Assembly (NCBI RefSeq): GCF_026914185.1
Contig: NC_070559.1
Coordinates: 5,182,001-5,246,000 of the forward strand
Source: Puccinia triticina
Lineage: Eukaryota > Basidiomycota > Pucciniomycetes > Pucciniales > Pucciniaceae
Direction: 5' to 3'
Length of the DNA: 64,000 bases
Positions within the stretch are counted from its first letter, which is position 1. Each line of letters begins with the position of its first letter. The notes under the pieces were generated by a model, which made no database searches, was not told the DNA's origin, and was given only the letters and a program-made list of their open reading frames with translations. Shown one piece after another: positions 34,951-46,289 of this stretch. A program made the translations under genes and the position numbers.

Positions 34951-35024
34951 AATGCTCATATTCATAGTACCACATGCTTCTACTATAGTTTCTGCTTTTG
35001 GCTTTGTACTTAGTTTGTCATATC

Positions 35025-36008
35025 AGCCTGACCCAACCTATTAAGTGCCTATGACCGCCTACTTCACTGTTGGAAGTGTTGTATTTGGGTCTGGGGCCAA
35101 CCCAATTAGCAAATAGGCTGCCTGAGCTGAACCTGACAATTTTAGAAGTTGGTTCAGGTTGGGTTTGGGTCATGTGATTTTCTTTCAAAATGTGCTTAAA
35201 CCCAACCTGCTACCCAAAAGGTCTTGGGATGGTTTTGGGTTGGCCCAACCCATTTACACTCTAAGCATCAGTTACAGTATTTTGAGCTGAAACACTTCAA
35301 GTGAAGAGGCATAGCAGCCTTGAGCTCTACTCAGAGATATAAGAAAAGGAAAGAACCATTCAAGATTTGAGCTGTATCTAGACTCATAGGATTGGGATTT
35401 TTTAGGTAACAGGATAATTAAAAAAAAGAGTAGATTAGAGAGAAACCAATATGAAAACACCACAAATCTCAGAAACAGAGAATGTAAAAAGAACAAACCA
35501 TCACAGGATATATTATGAGGCATAGAAGAATAAAACAAACAAGAAATTAATCACCACAACACTTGAGTCTTGCAGCAGGTTTATATTGAGGTTTGATGTT
35601 GAATGATTCATGATTCTATTGGCCAGCCTTTGGGATGTGATGTTTCTGAGCAAGATGGAGAAAGATGAGGTGAACTTAGAGAATTTTGAAATGGACCTGG
35701 GTACCTGTTGCACCGCACATGTTTTTTCCCAAAAATCAGGTGGGCCCTAACTTTATAACAAAAGTCCCCCCTGGTGGGAGGCTCGCTGTGGCTGTCGCAG
35801 GGAGGGACTTGCACATTATCCCAAATTTTACGCGGGAGCAGAAAGTTCATTTGGCTGAGAAATTTTCAAAATTTTTATAGCTCCTCCCCCAGCCTCTCCA
35901 ACAATATGCCCTATGTGTACCCTATGTTACTTTTCTTTATCTACAATTTGGTCTACTCATTTTTTTTCTATCACAATCTGTTGACCTTTTCAAAAGATCA
36001 AAAATTAG
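35025..36008. other. Intergenic with a dispersed repeat (35385-35660)
   Basis: 35385-35660 matches 59526-59640 plus 61227-61370, where the same sequence is interrupted by about 1.6 kb. 35700-35880 includes GGGTACC-type words. No gene recognised. Confidence 0.5.
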
Positions 36009-38048
36009 AGATGGCACTTGGGTACCCGGTACCCGCTTGCAGGTACCTGGAACACCCACTCAGCACCTGCTGGCGGGTGCGGGTGTGGGTATCGAGATTT
36101 TGGGAAGGAAAAAAAACGGGTACCCATCCGGGTACCCGCCCCTCCTGGTGGGCCATTTTGGCCAGAGATATTGTGCACAGCACATATGTATATGCATCAT
36201 ATATATACATATTACATAATATGCCCGCCCAACCTGGTCTCGGAGTTCTGCTGAAGCTCACCGCTGCTACATATCAACCTCAGAACCTCGCCATGGCCAC
36301 CCACACCAGGAAGCGTTGCAAGTCCCCAGGATCATCCAACTCCTCAAGCCCTAGCATTCCTTCCCAATGCCAAAACCTCCCCCACAGGAACAACAAGCAA
36401 GGAAGAATCTAGTCGTTGATGATTCTGATGAAGACCCACCAGCCACCAATTGTTCAAAGTCTCAGGGAATGACCAATGAGCAAGAGCTAAGTAGGTTTTA
36501 TTCTTCTTTAAAACTGTCATTCATTGGAATATAAAATTCATGAAACAACAAATGGTTTTTTTGCAGAAAGGGCACTGAGAGTGCATAGCAACCAACTCAG
36601 CTTGTGTTACGCTTCCTATAATCCACCGCAACTGTTGACTCAACTCAACAAAAACAATCACAGGATGATATCATACTCTTGTAAGATGTCAGTAGGTATT
36701 TCTAATTGTCTCTGGTTGATCAATTGGCAAACTGAATCTGCTGGATTCCTTTCAATTTGAAGGTGTGGTAGTACCATTCACCGTCCAATCCATGACACGT
36801 CTCCGTCTAATCTCTTGAAGCATGTTGCAACTTGCCTCAAGAAACAACAAGATGCCAAGGTTGAACAAAATCTGGCCGCTGTGGGAGTCTTGGGCACTGG
36901 TGATATTGATCCGCGGGAGGCAAGTCTGGCATTTTGTTTTATAATCCATTCCCCCATTGAAATATTCTAGTCTGACATGAAAAACCTCACAGGTGCCACA
37001 ACTCTGTGCAATCTGGTGTGCTGAGGCTGCTCGACCGTTTTTGGCTCTCACTCAAACCTCACATCAAGCTCTCTTACACCCCAAGGTTGTCAAGAATTTA
37101 CCAACAAGAAAGACAGTATCTTATGAAATTGGCAGGTTATATACTGCAGTTCAGGAATCATTCATCAAAAAGCTTGAGGTATTTTTTCTTTTCAATATTT
37201 GCATTTATCTTCCCCACCTGATTTAATCGACAATTCTTTTAGAAGCACAAAGGGGCACTATATTTAGGTCTTGACTGTTGGCAGTCACCTAACGGTTTTG
37301 AAACTTTAGGGACAGTTGTATATTGCTTGGTTGAGGATGGCGCAGGTGGTTATGATCTAGAGGCAATGCCTCTTGACTTTGTGTTGTTAAAAGAAAGTCA
37401 TACTGGATTCTATCTCGCTGAAACCGTCCAGCTTATTGTGGAGAAATTTGGGTTGCAGAACAAGGCAAGTTCATTACTTCACATTTCTACTTGCTGCGCT
37501 GCTGACTTTGCAATTGTTGTGTCACAGATATGCAGTTTTGTCATTGACAATGATTCCAATAACCAGAAAATGATTGACAAGATCCGAAAATTCAAATGGC
37601 CCCAAATCAAAGGTGAGGGGCAGTGGATTAGATGCTTTGCTCACATAATGAACTTAATCGTTCAGGTGGTATTGCGTCTGTTTGGCAGCTACAAAAAAAT
37701 TAAAAAGAACAACTACTTATTGATCAATGATGTTTCCAACAAAGACAAAAACAATGAGGCTGACAAGCAGATCAAAAGGTATTCTATTGGTTCTTTCTTC
37801 TCACTTGATCTCACTTCATAGTTTTTTGTTTACTCATTGCTCACAGGTTTAACATAGACAAATATAATGATGAAGATGACGACAAACCAGGCAATGACAA
37901 CAACATATCCGTGGATGACTCAATGCTGGCATGCAATCTTATTGATTATGATGATATTGAATTGGAGGAAAGAAATGTCATCCAGATGAGAGATGAAGAT
38001 GAAGATGACCTCTACATGTCTCAATCGTGTAGAAAAACCCTAGCTAAG
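36009..38048 (+). pseudogene. hAT-family transposase, broken
   Basis: The left end AGAGATGGCACTTGGGTACCCG fits a hAT tip. A coding region from the Met at 36292 can be followed through exon fragments to 38048. Recognisable pieces are VGVLGTGDIDPRE, LCAIWCAEAARPFLAL, GLDCWQSPNGFETLGT, ESHTGFYLAETVQLIVEKFG and IRCFAHIMNLIVQVVLR. These belong to the RNase-H-like core of hAT transposases. An early stop (about 36411, where the open frame continues in another phase) breaks the N-terminus. The C-terminal part with the hAT dimerisation domain is missing, because a CACTA-like end starts at 38056. It once cut and pasted DNA and cannot now make a full enzyme. Confidence 0.8.
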
Positions 38049-38055
38049 GTAAGTG

Positions 38056-38130
38056 CCACTAGGGGGGGATGTGTGGCACTCTTCAGAGAGTGCCGGACCG
38101 TAATTCTGTCTGTCACAGTGTCTGAAGTCA
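38056..38130 (+). mobile_element. Orphan CACTA-like left end
   Basis: CACTAGGGGGGGATGTG with the hairpin GGCACTCTTCAGAGAGTGCC matches the tips at 27755 and 51217. It interrupts the hAT relic just after an intron donor. No matching right end was found within the next 1.5 kb. Confidence 0.55.
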
Positions 38131-39439
38131 GTCTGATGTCTGCCCGGCATCAGCAAAAAGTAACTTCTATGCTCATGTTCAAGCATTGCCAAAGGCAGGA
38201 GCAATGTGAGTATATGTTGATCTGAAATCAGTCTGAACTCATCAAGATTTTGTGCTGACATGAGATGTGCGTTTAACCAAATGTCATTTTACTTCCAGTG
38301 CATTGTTTGCTTCATCAACATCACCCCATTCTGCCATACATCACTCTTTTGTGGTGTGGCGGTTCCATGGTTCAGTGTACTCCTTGAGATGGTTGGGTGG
38401 ATACTATGATTGACCACTCACCCTTGAAGTGTCTGAATATATTACTGGCAGGTAATTAGGGACAATTCTTGGCAGGTTTAGGACAGCTTTCACCACACAA
38501 TCCACCATAATTAGGCTATTTGGCTTGCATTCACCTCCAGATCACAGTGAAACAGTTGATAATGTAATGTAACCTGGTAGTTCTATGGCTTGATGAGTGC
38601 TTCTCAGCAATGTGAAAACCAATAAAGCCTCTTTGAACTGTGGCCAAAGGTGGATTAGTTAATTTCCCCTGAGGCGGACTGGTTCACCAGATGTCTGGCA
38701 GCTCCAGCATATTTTTCATCTTCTGAAGAAGTGTTTGCTTGTGCCACCTCATGAGAGGTGATGGGGAAGATGTGCACCACAATGAACAGGTCATTGGGAT
38801 TCCCTGTCAACATTGAGTTGTGTGCCCCCACTGACACTTGGGGTGACTTCCACCACCACAGCAGTCATCCAAAATGATACACAAGCTACAAACTTGTCCA
38901 GCACATGATTCAACAGCAGGAGAATCTTGCAGGTGGGAGTGGAGCCACTGTGAAAAAAGAACCTGGAGACAATGAAAAAACTATTGGTGTGAGCATGTAT
39001 TATCAAATTTTGCTCCTGGCATGGTCACAGCACTGCCTGGTGTTTGGTGATGTATGTGCTGTTGGCCAAACAGGAACCTATATGATCCTCAGGTTTGTTT
39101 TTCTCCTTGGACCAGATTTTCACTGACTGAGGTGAAGTTTTCAGGCTGTGGAGTTGAACAAACTTCACACAATTTTCAAGTGCCCCCAACACACATATGC
39201 CCGACCTGGCCAAGTTTGGGAACTAACATCTGCCACCCCCAACGACTCGGACTTTCAGAAAACTTCCCCAGAGGCCTAGTCCAACCAAATCACCTGCCCA
39301 ATCTTCAATCGATCTGTAGCCATGAGAAGTTATTATTGTCTTGGACAATTCATCGCACCGGTGTCGCCGTCTCTGCCCTCTTCTTACGCAGACCATCACC
39401 CCCAGGTGGGCTTCCTCCAACGAGGTCATCAAGAATTGC
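38131..39439. other. Intergenic, no gene recognised
   Basis: Sequence with short frames only, probably element interior to the right of the CACTA-like end. No domains recognised. Confidence 0.4.
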
Positions 39440-42225
39440 ATGTGTATCGTGCACCGCGGCAGAAAATTGGTCGCCTCAGCTCTCTGGCGAGTGAGCACCT
39501 TGGTCCCTTGCTCGGACAGATATCTTTGTGTTTGACCCCAGTCACAAGTAACAAAGTCTCATCAAGCAATCCCGAGATCATGAAGGTGCGCGCCTTCGTA
39601 GTGAGCCGTCGTGGTGTTCCACCTGAGCTGTGAGGTTGTGTTTTCAGCCGTGCCAAAGATATTCACCGTGTCCAGATGGCCTTTAGGGCTGCCAACATAG
39701 ATCTGACCCCAATATGGAACTACAACCCAAGTGCCTTCTTTGACATCCCGCAGGTTGAGTTTGTCAGAACAGAAGCGCACGAGGTCACAGCTCGACAACC
39801 CTGGGTCACGAGAGCTCTCTGCCAATTCCGCACGGCCTTGAAACCCCATCAGCTGACTGCCCTCTTGTTCCTCCGCAATAACGAGACGGCCAATGCAGAT
39901 CCAATGGTGCTCTGGAACCACCCTACAAACGCATGGATTCGCAGTTGCGTGGATCAAACCGGTTTCAATCCGCTTGGCGACTCAACATCACCAAGAGCCC
40001 AAGGATCCATCCTGGCAGACAACATGGGCTTAGGGAAGACTTTGACGGCATTAGCATTCATCCTTTCAACCTTTGATTCCGCTGTGCAATTTATGTGGGA
40101 AAGTTGGTCCCACCGGTGTGGTACGCAAAATGTGAAAAATCAAAAGTTTTTCTCATGTACATACAGAAGGCCTCAAGATACCATCCATTGGACACCATAA
40201 ATGGAATCCACAGCTAAATTAACCCCTATTCCCCACTGGAAGCATCACTGGAGCCCCACTACACTGGAAGTTAGACCCTCTGGACAACCTGTAGCACCCA
40301 GTCAACCACCTGTCAGGCGCCTCAAGTCACATTCCCAGCACCATTCTATCCCCACTACATATATTGGTTTGGTTTTGTTTGTTATGTACATGACATCATG
40401 CAGCACTGCCCCTGCAGGCTGTGCCCCTTCAACTGAATGGTTCCCCGCATTCTAGTTCCTTCTAACTCCACTTTGTTTGGTCTTATTACATCACCTGATC
40501 ATTCCCTGCACAGCTTATGCACCCCTTGCATAAGTTATGACATCATCTGGCACAGCCCCTCCTCATGTATGCACCCCTTGCATAAATTGTACACAGCCAC
40601 TCCCTCTTAACTCCCTCATGTTGTACAGCCCAGGCCAGCTAAAATACCTCACTCAGGGGCTGCCCTGGAGCCAAAATCCCTCACATTTGTCTATATAAGG
40701 AGCTCTCTTCCCCCCCCATTTTTAGTTCCTCAGTTGATTACTCATCAGTGATTTACTCACCACCTATACTCACAACACTTACAACTTACTACTACACTCA
40801 CAACAACCCTTACATAGCAATAAAACCTTATACTGTGTCTCAAACAAACTCATCTTGAGCATCCACTCCTATCACCTTATTGAAACTTGTCAAGCGGAGC
40901 TTGGTGTGTCTTGTAGCTGGTAGTATAGAAGGGCAGAGCTTGCAACTCCTTCATACCCTTCTCCATTCAGCAAAAGGGTTTCACAACCACTTTTGAGTCT
41001 TACACCGGTCATCTGCAACATTGGTTACCTGCCCACTAGCAACACTGACCAACTGGGAAAGTGAGATCAACATTCAATTTGAAGATCAGGCAATCACCTA
41101 CCATGTGTTCCACAGACCCCATCGGAACCAACTTACTCAGAAGGACTTTCAATTGGCGCACATAGTTCTTACAACGTATGAAATTATTGGCACTAGTGGG
41201 AACAGACACCCAAACCAGTACACCATTGAATCCCTCAATCTCTGCTGGTACAGGATTGTCCTGGACAAAGCGCAGTGAGTCAAAAATGTCCGTTGTACCT
41301 CAGACACCACACAATCTGATTGATTTTTATTTTGAAAGCCTGATGAGGAATCCAGCAGCGAACCGCACGCTCAACATCCAGCAACTCAACTACCAGTTTT
41401 TGTTGTGTCTAACTGGAACACCGGTCCAGAATTGTCTGACAGACCTCCAAAGCTTGATCACCACATTGAAGATGCCGCTGTGGGATAACGATCTCATCTG
41501 GAAGAGTTACCTTATTCCCAGAATGAATGTGGGGGCACCTGAAGCTATTAGGACTCTGTCGTTGCTGATGCAATCACTCTGCTTGAGAAGGACAAAAGAT
41601 GTTCTGTTGCAGCTACCACAGAAGGTCGAGCAGGCAGTGGTGGTGCAATATAGCGCGCAGTGGGAAAGACACTCACAAGATTTGCATGAAAGCTTCATCC
41701 AAAACTTTGGAAGACTTCGAACCTCCAAAGAGCAATGGGACAGGGCCAAATTTTTCCGCCAGTTGACAATCCTGCGTCAATTCTGCAATCATCCAGTCTT
41801 TGCACGTGCGGTACTACCCATCCAACCAACATGGCGATGGCAAGATTCTGGAAAGATCGTCCACCTGATTGACAGTCTTTTGGTCTTTTTCAGCGGAGGC
41901 TAAGAGATTGAGCATCCAAAGGCAGTTGTCTTCTCAAGTTTTGTTGGTTTTTTGGAGATGTGAGCATACAAGCGAAGTCCTACTGTGCATAAATAACTCA
42001 TGGTGATTCCTCTATTCATAATGTTGAGTGCGCTCTGCAAGAAAGCCACATTGGATTCACTTGGCTGACCGGGAACTTGAAGGTGCAAAAGCGTGATGAG
42101 AACCTCAACACATTTTGAGGCAACAGTAATTGCAAGGTCCTGCTTGCGTCCCTGCAGGCAGCGGGGGTGGGGATTGACTTGCGATGTGCTCAGAATGTGT
42201 ACTTTATGGCAAGTCCACATCTCTT
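39440..42225 (+). pseudogene. SNF2-family helicase (Rad5/HLTF-like), inactivated
   Basis: An upstream fragment (LGPLLGQISLCL, NPEIMKVRAFVV) leads into the frame at 39676. Motif I GSILADNMGLGKT is intact. The frame is split by a solo LTR (40117-41004) and resumes in phase with TLVTCPLATLTNWESEI. A 64-bp intron (41275-41338) gives RIVLDKAHLMRNPA, so the DEAH box reads DKAH and has lost the catalytic Glu. CLTGTPVQN and LRRTKDVLLQLP follow. A TAA at 41901-41903 interrupts the frame before EIEHPKAVVFSSFVGFLE. LTGNLKVQKRDENL and LLASLQAAGVGIDLRCAQNV still mark the second helicase lobe. The last motif (Q..DR.HR.GQ) is absent. Such enzymes remodel chromatin or act in DNA repair. This copy has three independent lesions. 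Confidence 0.88.
40117..41004 (+). mobile_element. Solo LTR, 888 bp, inserted in the SNF2 frame
   Basis: TGTGGTACGC...GAGTCTTACA has TG...CA ends, flanked by CCGG at 40113-40116 and 41005-41008. Removing the insert plus one duplication restores the helicase frame exactly. It contains a TATATAAGG promoter near 40692 followed by a C-run and an AATAAAACC signal near 40820, typical of LTR promoter and poly(A) sites. The orientation is taken from these signals. Confidence 0.9.
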
Positions 42226-43239
42226 TTTATGAGCAAGACCCAGGCTGATCAGCCTCATTGAAACTTAGGAGCCTAGTTGGAACCCTGCAATGGATTTCCA
42301 AGCAATTGATTGACTCTACCGCTTGGGCCAGAGAAACTCAGTTTGGGTGTATTGGTACTACGTACAAGGCAGCTTGGAGATGAAAATTTTTCAAGTACAA
42401 AGACGCAAGTGCAAATTGGCATTGTGAGCTCGGGAGACAATAGGTTGGAGTATTAGGCGGAGCTCTCATTGCGCTCGGACAAGTCCTCATCAACCTCCAA
42501 ACAGGATGGACGGCCCACCTCCAACTTATTATTTCCCTCTGCCGCCTTGACCTCCCCGGTTTCTCCTGCCTCTTTGTCCAGCAGGGACATGAAAGCGCTC
42601 CCAACAGCCACGCCAAGCACAATGTCCAGACTAACCAAAGATTTACGGATGCTCCCTTTCAAGAAAAAAAACATCTTACCACACATTTGTCCCTCATCTT
42701 GACATTTCTTGTTCCATCTCCATCTGAAAGAATCTTCAGAAAGGCAAGCACACCACAAATCCTCATCCTGCACCACAAAACAGACAAGGAGAAGAGGCAC
42801 AAGTCTCTGCCGGGCTAATTAGGTGCTCCAGCATGAGCCCCGGATGGAGATCAAGGAAACCCAAAACCATAGCATTCACAAGAGTTGTTTGAACAATGTT
42901 TTTCCCTCATATGGAAGATCCACAAGGATCATTTGTATTATCCTGCCACCAATGATCCAATTAGCTAAGGGTAGGGAATTGATTGAACGCACATCAGGGC
43001 CCAATGTGCCATGAAATTGTGAATTTCATGGTCCACTTGTTAATTGAGATGATGGGCAGTTAAGCAGAAGCTGAGAACAACTAAATTTTATGCTTCAGTC
43101 TGAGTGTCAATTATGATTGGGGAAAGTTTGAAGTGGAGATCTACAAAATAATGCAACTCCAAGATGTGGAGATCATATCTTTGGGGTTGTGATTTGTATT
43201 CCTGAAAGATTCAGGGGGAGCTGTAAAGGTTGGACCCCT
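42226..43239. other. Intergenic, no supported gene
   Basis: A 115-codon minus-strand frame (42453-42800) lacks recognisable domains and is not called. The region may include the body of the Helitron-like element ending at about 43271. Confidence 0.4.
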
Positions 43240-43273
43240 GAAAGTTTGGCGGTGTAGCCGCCTTGAACTCTAG
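43240..43273 (+). mobile_element. Helitron-like 3' terminus
   Basis: The hairpin GGCGGTGTAGCCGCC is followed after 7 nt by CTAGT, the same layout as at 2837-2865. The left boundary of the element was not found. Confidence 0.45.
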
Positions 43274-43311
43274 TCTTTAATAAATTTGGATTATGTTTCC
43301 AAACTTGCAGG

Positions 43312-43490
43312 CCTCATCCAGGCACAAAACATGTTTTGCCACTGTTGCCTCAGCCTAATCTTGTCACAAAATGTTTTATGTCACTGGATCTGCCTCAAAC
43401 TCATACCATCAAAATATGTTTTATGTCACTGGCTGTGCCTCTTTTTTCTTCTGGATAAGAAACAGGAGTGAAGCCCCTCCTGAGATTCAG
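43312..43490. repeat. Partial third copy of the duplicated promoter segment
   Basis: CTCATCCAGGCACAAAACAT and the following 150 bp resemble both 43616-43790 and 32215-32380, so the upstream part of copy B is itself tandemly duplicated. Confidence 0.75.
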
Positions 43491-43899
43491 AAAAACTGCC
43501 GCCAGTTTTACATAGTTGTAGTACTGTATCACAGTTAAATAAAACTTTTGTGGTGATATTTATTTTGCATGTTTTGCCGACATCTATTACACAATTTCTT
43601 TGGTTCTGAACTTGGTCTCATCCAGGCACAAAACATGTTTTGCCGCTGTCTTTGCCTCAGCCCAATCTTGTCACAACAAGCTGTATTGTGTTACTGGCCC
43701 TGGCTCAGACAAAAACCATCAAAATAAGATTTATACCACTTTCTGTGCCTCTTTTTTCTTCTGGGCAAGTGTTACAGAGAGGTAACATTTTCATAACCCT
43801 TCAACTCAACTTTCTGCCCACTTTTAGGGCCCAAATCAGTTCCTCACTATAATTTTTCACCTTGGAGTGCCAAACATAAAGTCTCTCCCTTCAATAGTC

Positions 43900-45535
43900 A
43901 TGCTACTTATCAGAATTTTAGTGGCCCTTCAGGGTTTGAATTACTATAGTGTTTTGTCAAAAAAAACGATAAGCACTAAGTTTCTGGTAAGAAGAGCCTA
44001 TGTTGAAGATACCATTGAACTTGAAAATTTCCACAATGTCCCAAATGGAAAAAACAAGTTAGAAAGTATGTGATTTTGAGGTGTTCTTTATTCTAACTGG
44101 TAGATTTTTAATGGTTGTATTTGAACCCGGAAATTCTACTTTCCCATTTTTCCAATTCTACAGTTTTTGGACTAGGTGATGAGGCTGCATGTATGTACCT
44201 CAATTTCTCTATTTTGCCTCAGTTCTACCTCCAAGATTCAAGATAATTGTTTTTCTTTTTTTCACTTTTGAATGCTGATGGGATTTGCATTTTTAAGCTT
44301 CTTCACAAGCTGCTCGCCCTGATGAATATGGTAAGTGACTACATATGTGATTTGTTTAATCAGCTTATTCACAAAAATATGAATTGTCAATACACTACTC
44401 CCCTCCCCACCAAACAAATAAAATCAGCTGAATTCAAAGACTTATTGAATGATCCCAATTGTCAGTGGTTTCAATATACATTTTAATTTCCTGCTGAATA
44501 AAAGATGTAAATATTCTTCTGATTGGCTTGAACCCACCTTTGAAAAAAATACCCTTTCTTTTCAAATTACAAAGTTCAACCTCAAGAGGCCACTTTTTTC
44601 CAGGAATACCACACCCTCCAGAAATCTTTTGAAAATGATGAAAAAGTTTTGCTCTGTAGAATTATGGAAAGAAAATTTCCCATGAATGCAGATTCACCCC
44701 AAGATTCTCAAAACATAATGAATGTTTTACTTGCAATTCTAAGTGATTCCAAGAAGGGAAGGCTTTGGAAATTTATTGGAAATCATCAGGAGACTCTGTA
44801 TTTCTTGCCATCTAAGCCTGTTGTATTGCCAGCCAAATGTAAATTACCATATTTGCTTAAAAAGTTGCGCAGTGAGTAGTAATAGTATTTCAATTTCACA
44901 TATGAAAATGAATCAGATTACATATAAATTTGATGATTCCACTTATATTCCCCCGCAAATAAACAGATTTCTTATCAAAAGATCATTATATTCTAAGGAA
45001 GATGGAATCAAACATAGCAGAATCACTGAAAGATTTCCTGAAAGAAGTGAATGATTCAGAGTTCAAGATTCTCTCAGATTTGGCAGAGAGCTATAAACAC
45101 TTGAGAAAAAATTTCAATCCAGAATCAATCAAAGAATTCTTGAATGAGATCAATGCTTTTCTGGCAATTTTGAATGATTCACAAAAGCAAAAATTTTGGA
45201 AAATTGGAATGAAAAAAGAGGGGCATTTGATATCATTTGAAGAGAAGGATAAGGAAACTCACTTCAACCCTTACTTGAATGAATTGAATGGAACTGGAAA
45301 AACCCATTTTTTGATGGTGATGGATGTAATTTTCCCTCAGTTATCCAATAAACTTGAATTTTCAAGTGAAATGTTCCACAGAAACTTGATTTTATTCCTT
45401 TCAGGTTCAAAAAAGGAGCAAGAGGAAATTGTTTTGAAAGGTATGGAACTCTATATGAAGACTCAAGAAAATAAGCTTTTGACAAAAAACAAAATTTCTG
45501 GTAAATTTGTGAATTTTATACTCAATGCCATCTAA
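43900..45535 (+). CDS. Secreted three-repeat protein, family not recognised (copy B)
   Basis: Exons 43900-44065, 44164-44190, 44298-44330, 44428-44460, 44575-44871 and 44967-45535 have exactly the same lengths as in copy A (166, 27, 33, 33, 297, 569 nt), again giving 374 residues without a stop. The N-terminus MLLIRILVALQGLNYYSVL is hydrophobic like its partner. The repeats read NVLLAILSDSKKGRLWKF, AFLAILNDSQKQKFWKIG and LILFLSGSKKEQEEIVLKG. Substitutions against copy A are spread through the protein. The exon 4 donor is GTCAGT instead of GTAAGT, which may splice less well. The upstream TATAAATA of copy A is not retained. The same unknown function is expected, possibly with different expression. 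Confidence 0.75.
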
Positions 45536-45805
45536 AGGTGTGAAGAAAGGTTTTAGATGGACTCTGATTACCAAATCAGAGAAAGATCTAGTTTGGTAGA
45601 CAGAAAAACAACTGTTTCTTTCATAAATATGCATCTACCTTTCCAATCACCAGTTCCAATCCACCATCTTTTCAAACCCTCATCCTTGTTGGGTTTCACA
45701 ATAGATTTTTGTTGATTACATAAGTCATGGTTCACTGATTGTACTTATTTCTTGAGCTACTACCTCTCCTGGCTCAGCAGTGAATGCCAGTCTGATACAT
45801 TTTCC

Positions 45806-45841
45806 GAGATACACCTGTGTCCATGGACACAGGTGTATCTC
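45806..45841. repeat. Perfect 36-bp palindrome
   Basis: Arms of 17 bp (GAGATACACCTGTGTCC and its complement) around AT. It forms the left tip of the insertion in copy B. Confidence 0.95.
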
Positions 45842-46289
45842 AGGGAAGGCCATCCAATTCTTCAGCTTTGAACCAAAGATAAATTTACCATTATCTTTGG
45901 TTTGGAACCAATGGGAGGGCGGAGATGGATGGAGCTGAGCAGAGCTGGCTTGGGTCATAAATTCTCCCAAACAGCCCTTGGCAGAAAATGTTTCATAGCC
46001 AGCTAGTGGTTCTGAAAACAAGCTGAAAGGCAGGTTGCCTGTTCAATCCCCCCTGCCCACATCCCCCATTTGGGGGTTAGGGGGCAGGTTTCAGGGGTTA
46101 GGCGCTAGGGGGGATATGAAAAAAAAACTTGGGCACTACTGGTCAGAAGTGCGTGGTAACCTTGTTTTCCGCGGTTCTGACACAGCTCCTCCCAGATCCA
46201 TCCAGCTCCGTCCTCCCATTGGTTCCAAACCAAAGATAATGGTGAATTTATTTTTGGCTTAGAACCGATGGATCAAATAGCCATGTCTC
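45806..46289. mobile_element. 484-bp MITE-like insertion in copy B
   Basis: Comparison with copy A shows a clean insertion between TTTTCC and CTGAGC. The insertion starts GAGATACACC and ends CATGTCTC. Large subterminal inverted repeats lie at about 45867-45935 and 46195-46265 (shared core ATTATCTTTGGTTTGGAACC and its complement). There is no clear target duplication and no coding capacity. Confidence 0.78.

Larger units (their letters stand above)
32215..35024. repeat. Segmental duplication, copy A
   Basis: This stretch aligns with 43616-46601 over promoter, all exons and introns of the gene at 32497, and about 900 bp of downstream sequence. Copy A carries one extra insertion relative to copy B, the solo LTR at 34612-34950. 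Copy B carries the MITE at 45806-46289 that copy A lacks. Confidence 0.88.

Noticed and set aside
42453..42800. 115-codon minus-strand frame with a hydrophobic start
   Set aside because: No domain, no intron support and no conserved partner. Not enough to call a secreted protein.
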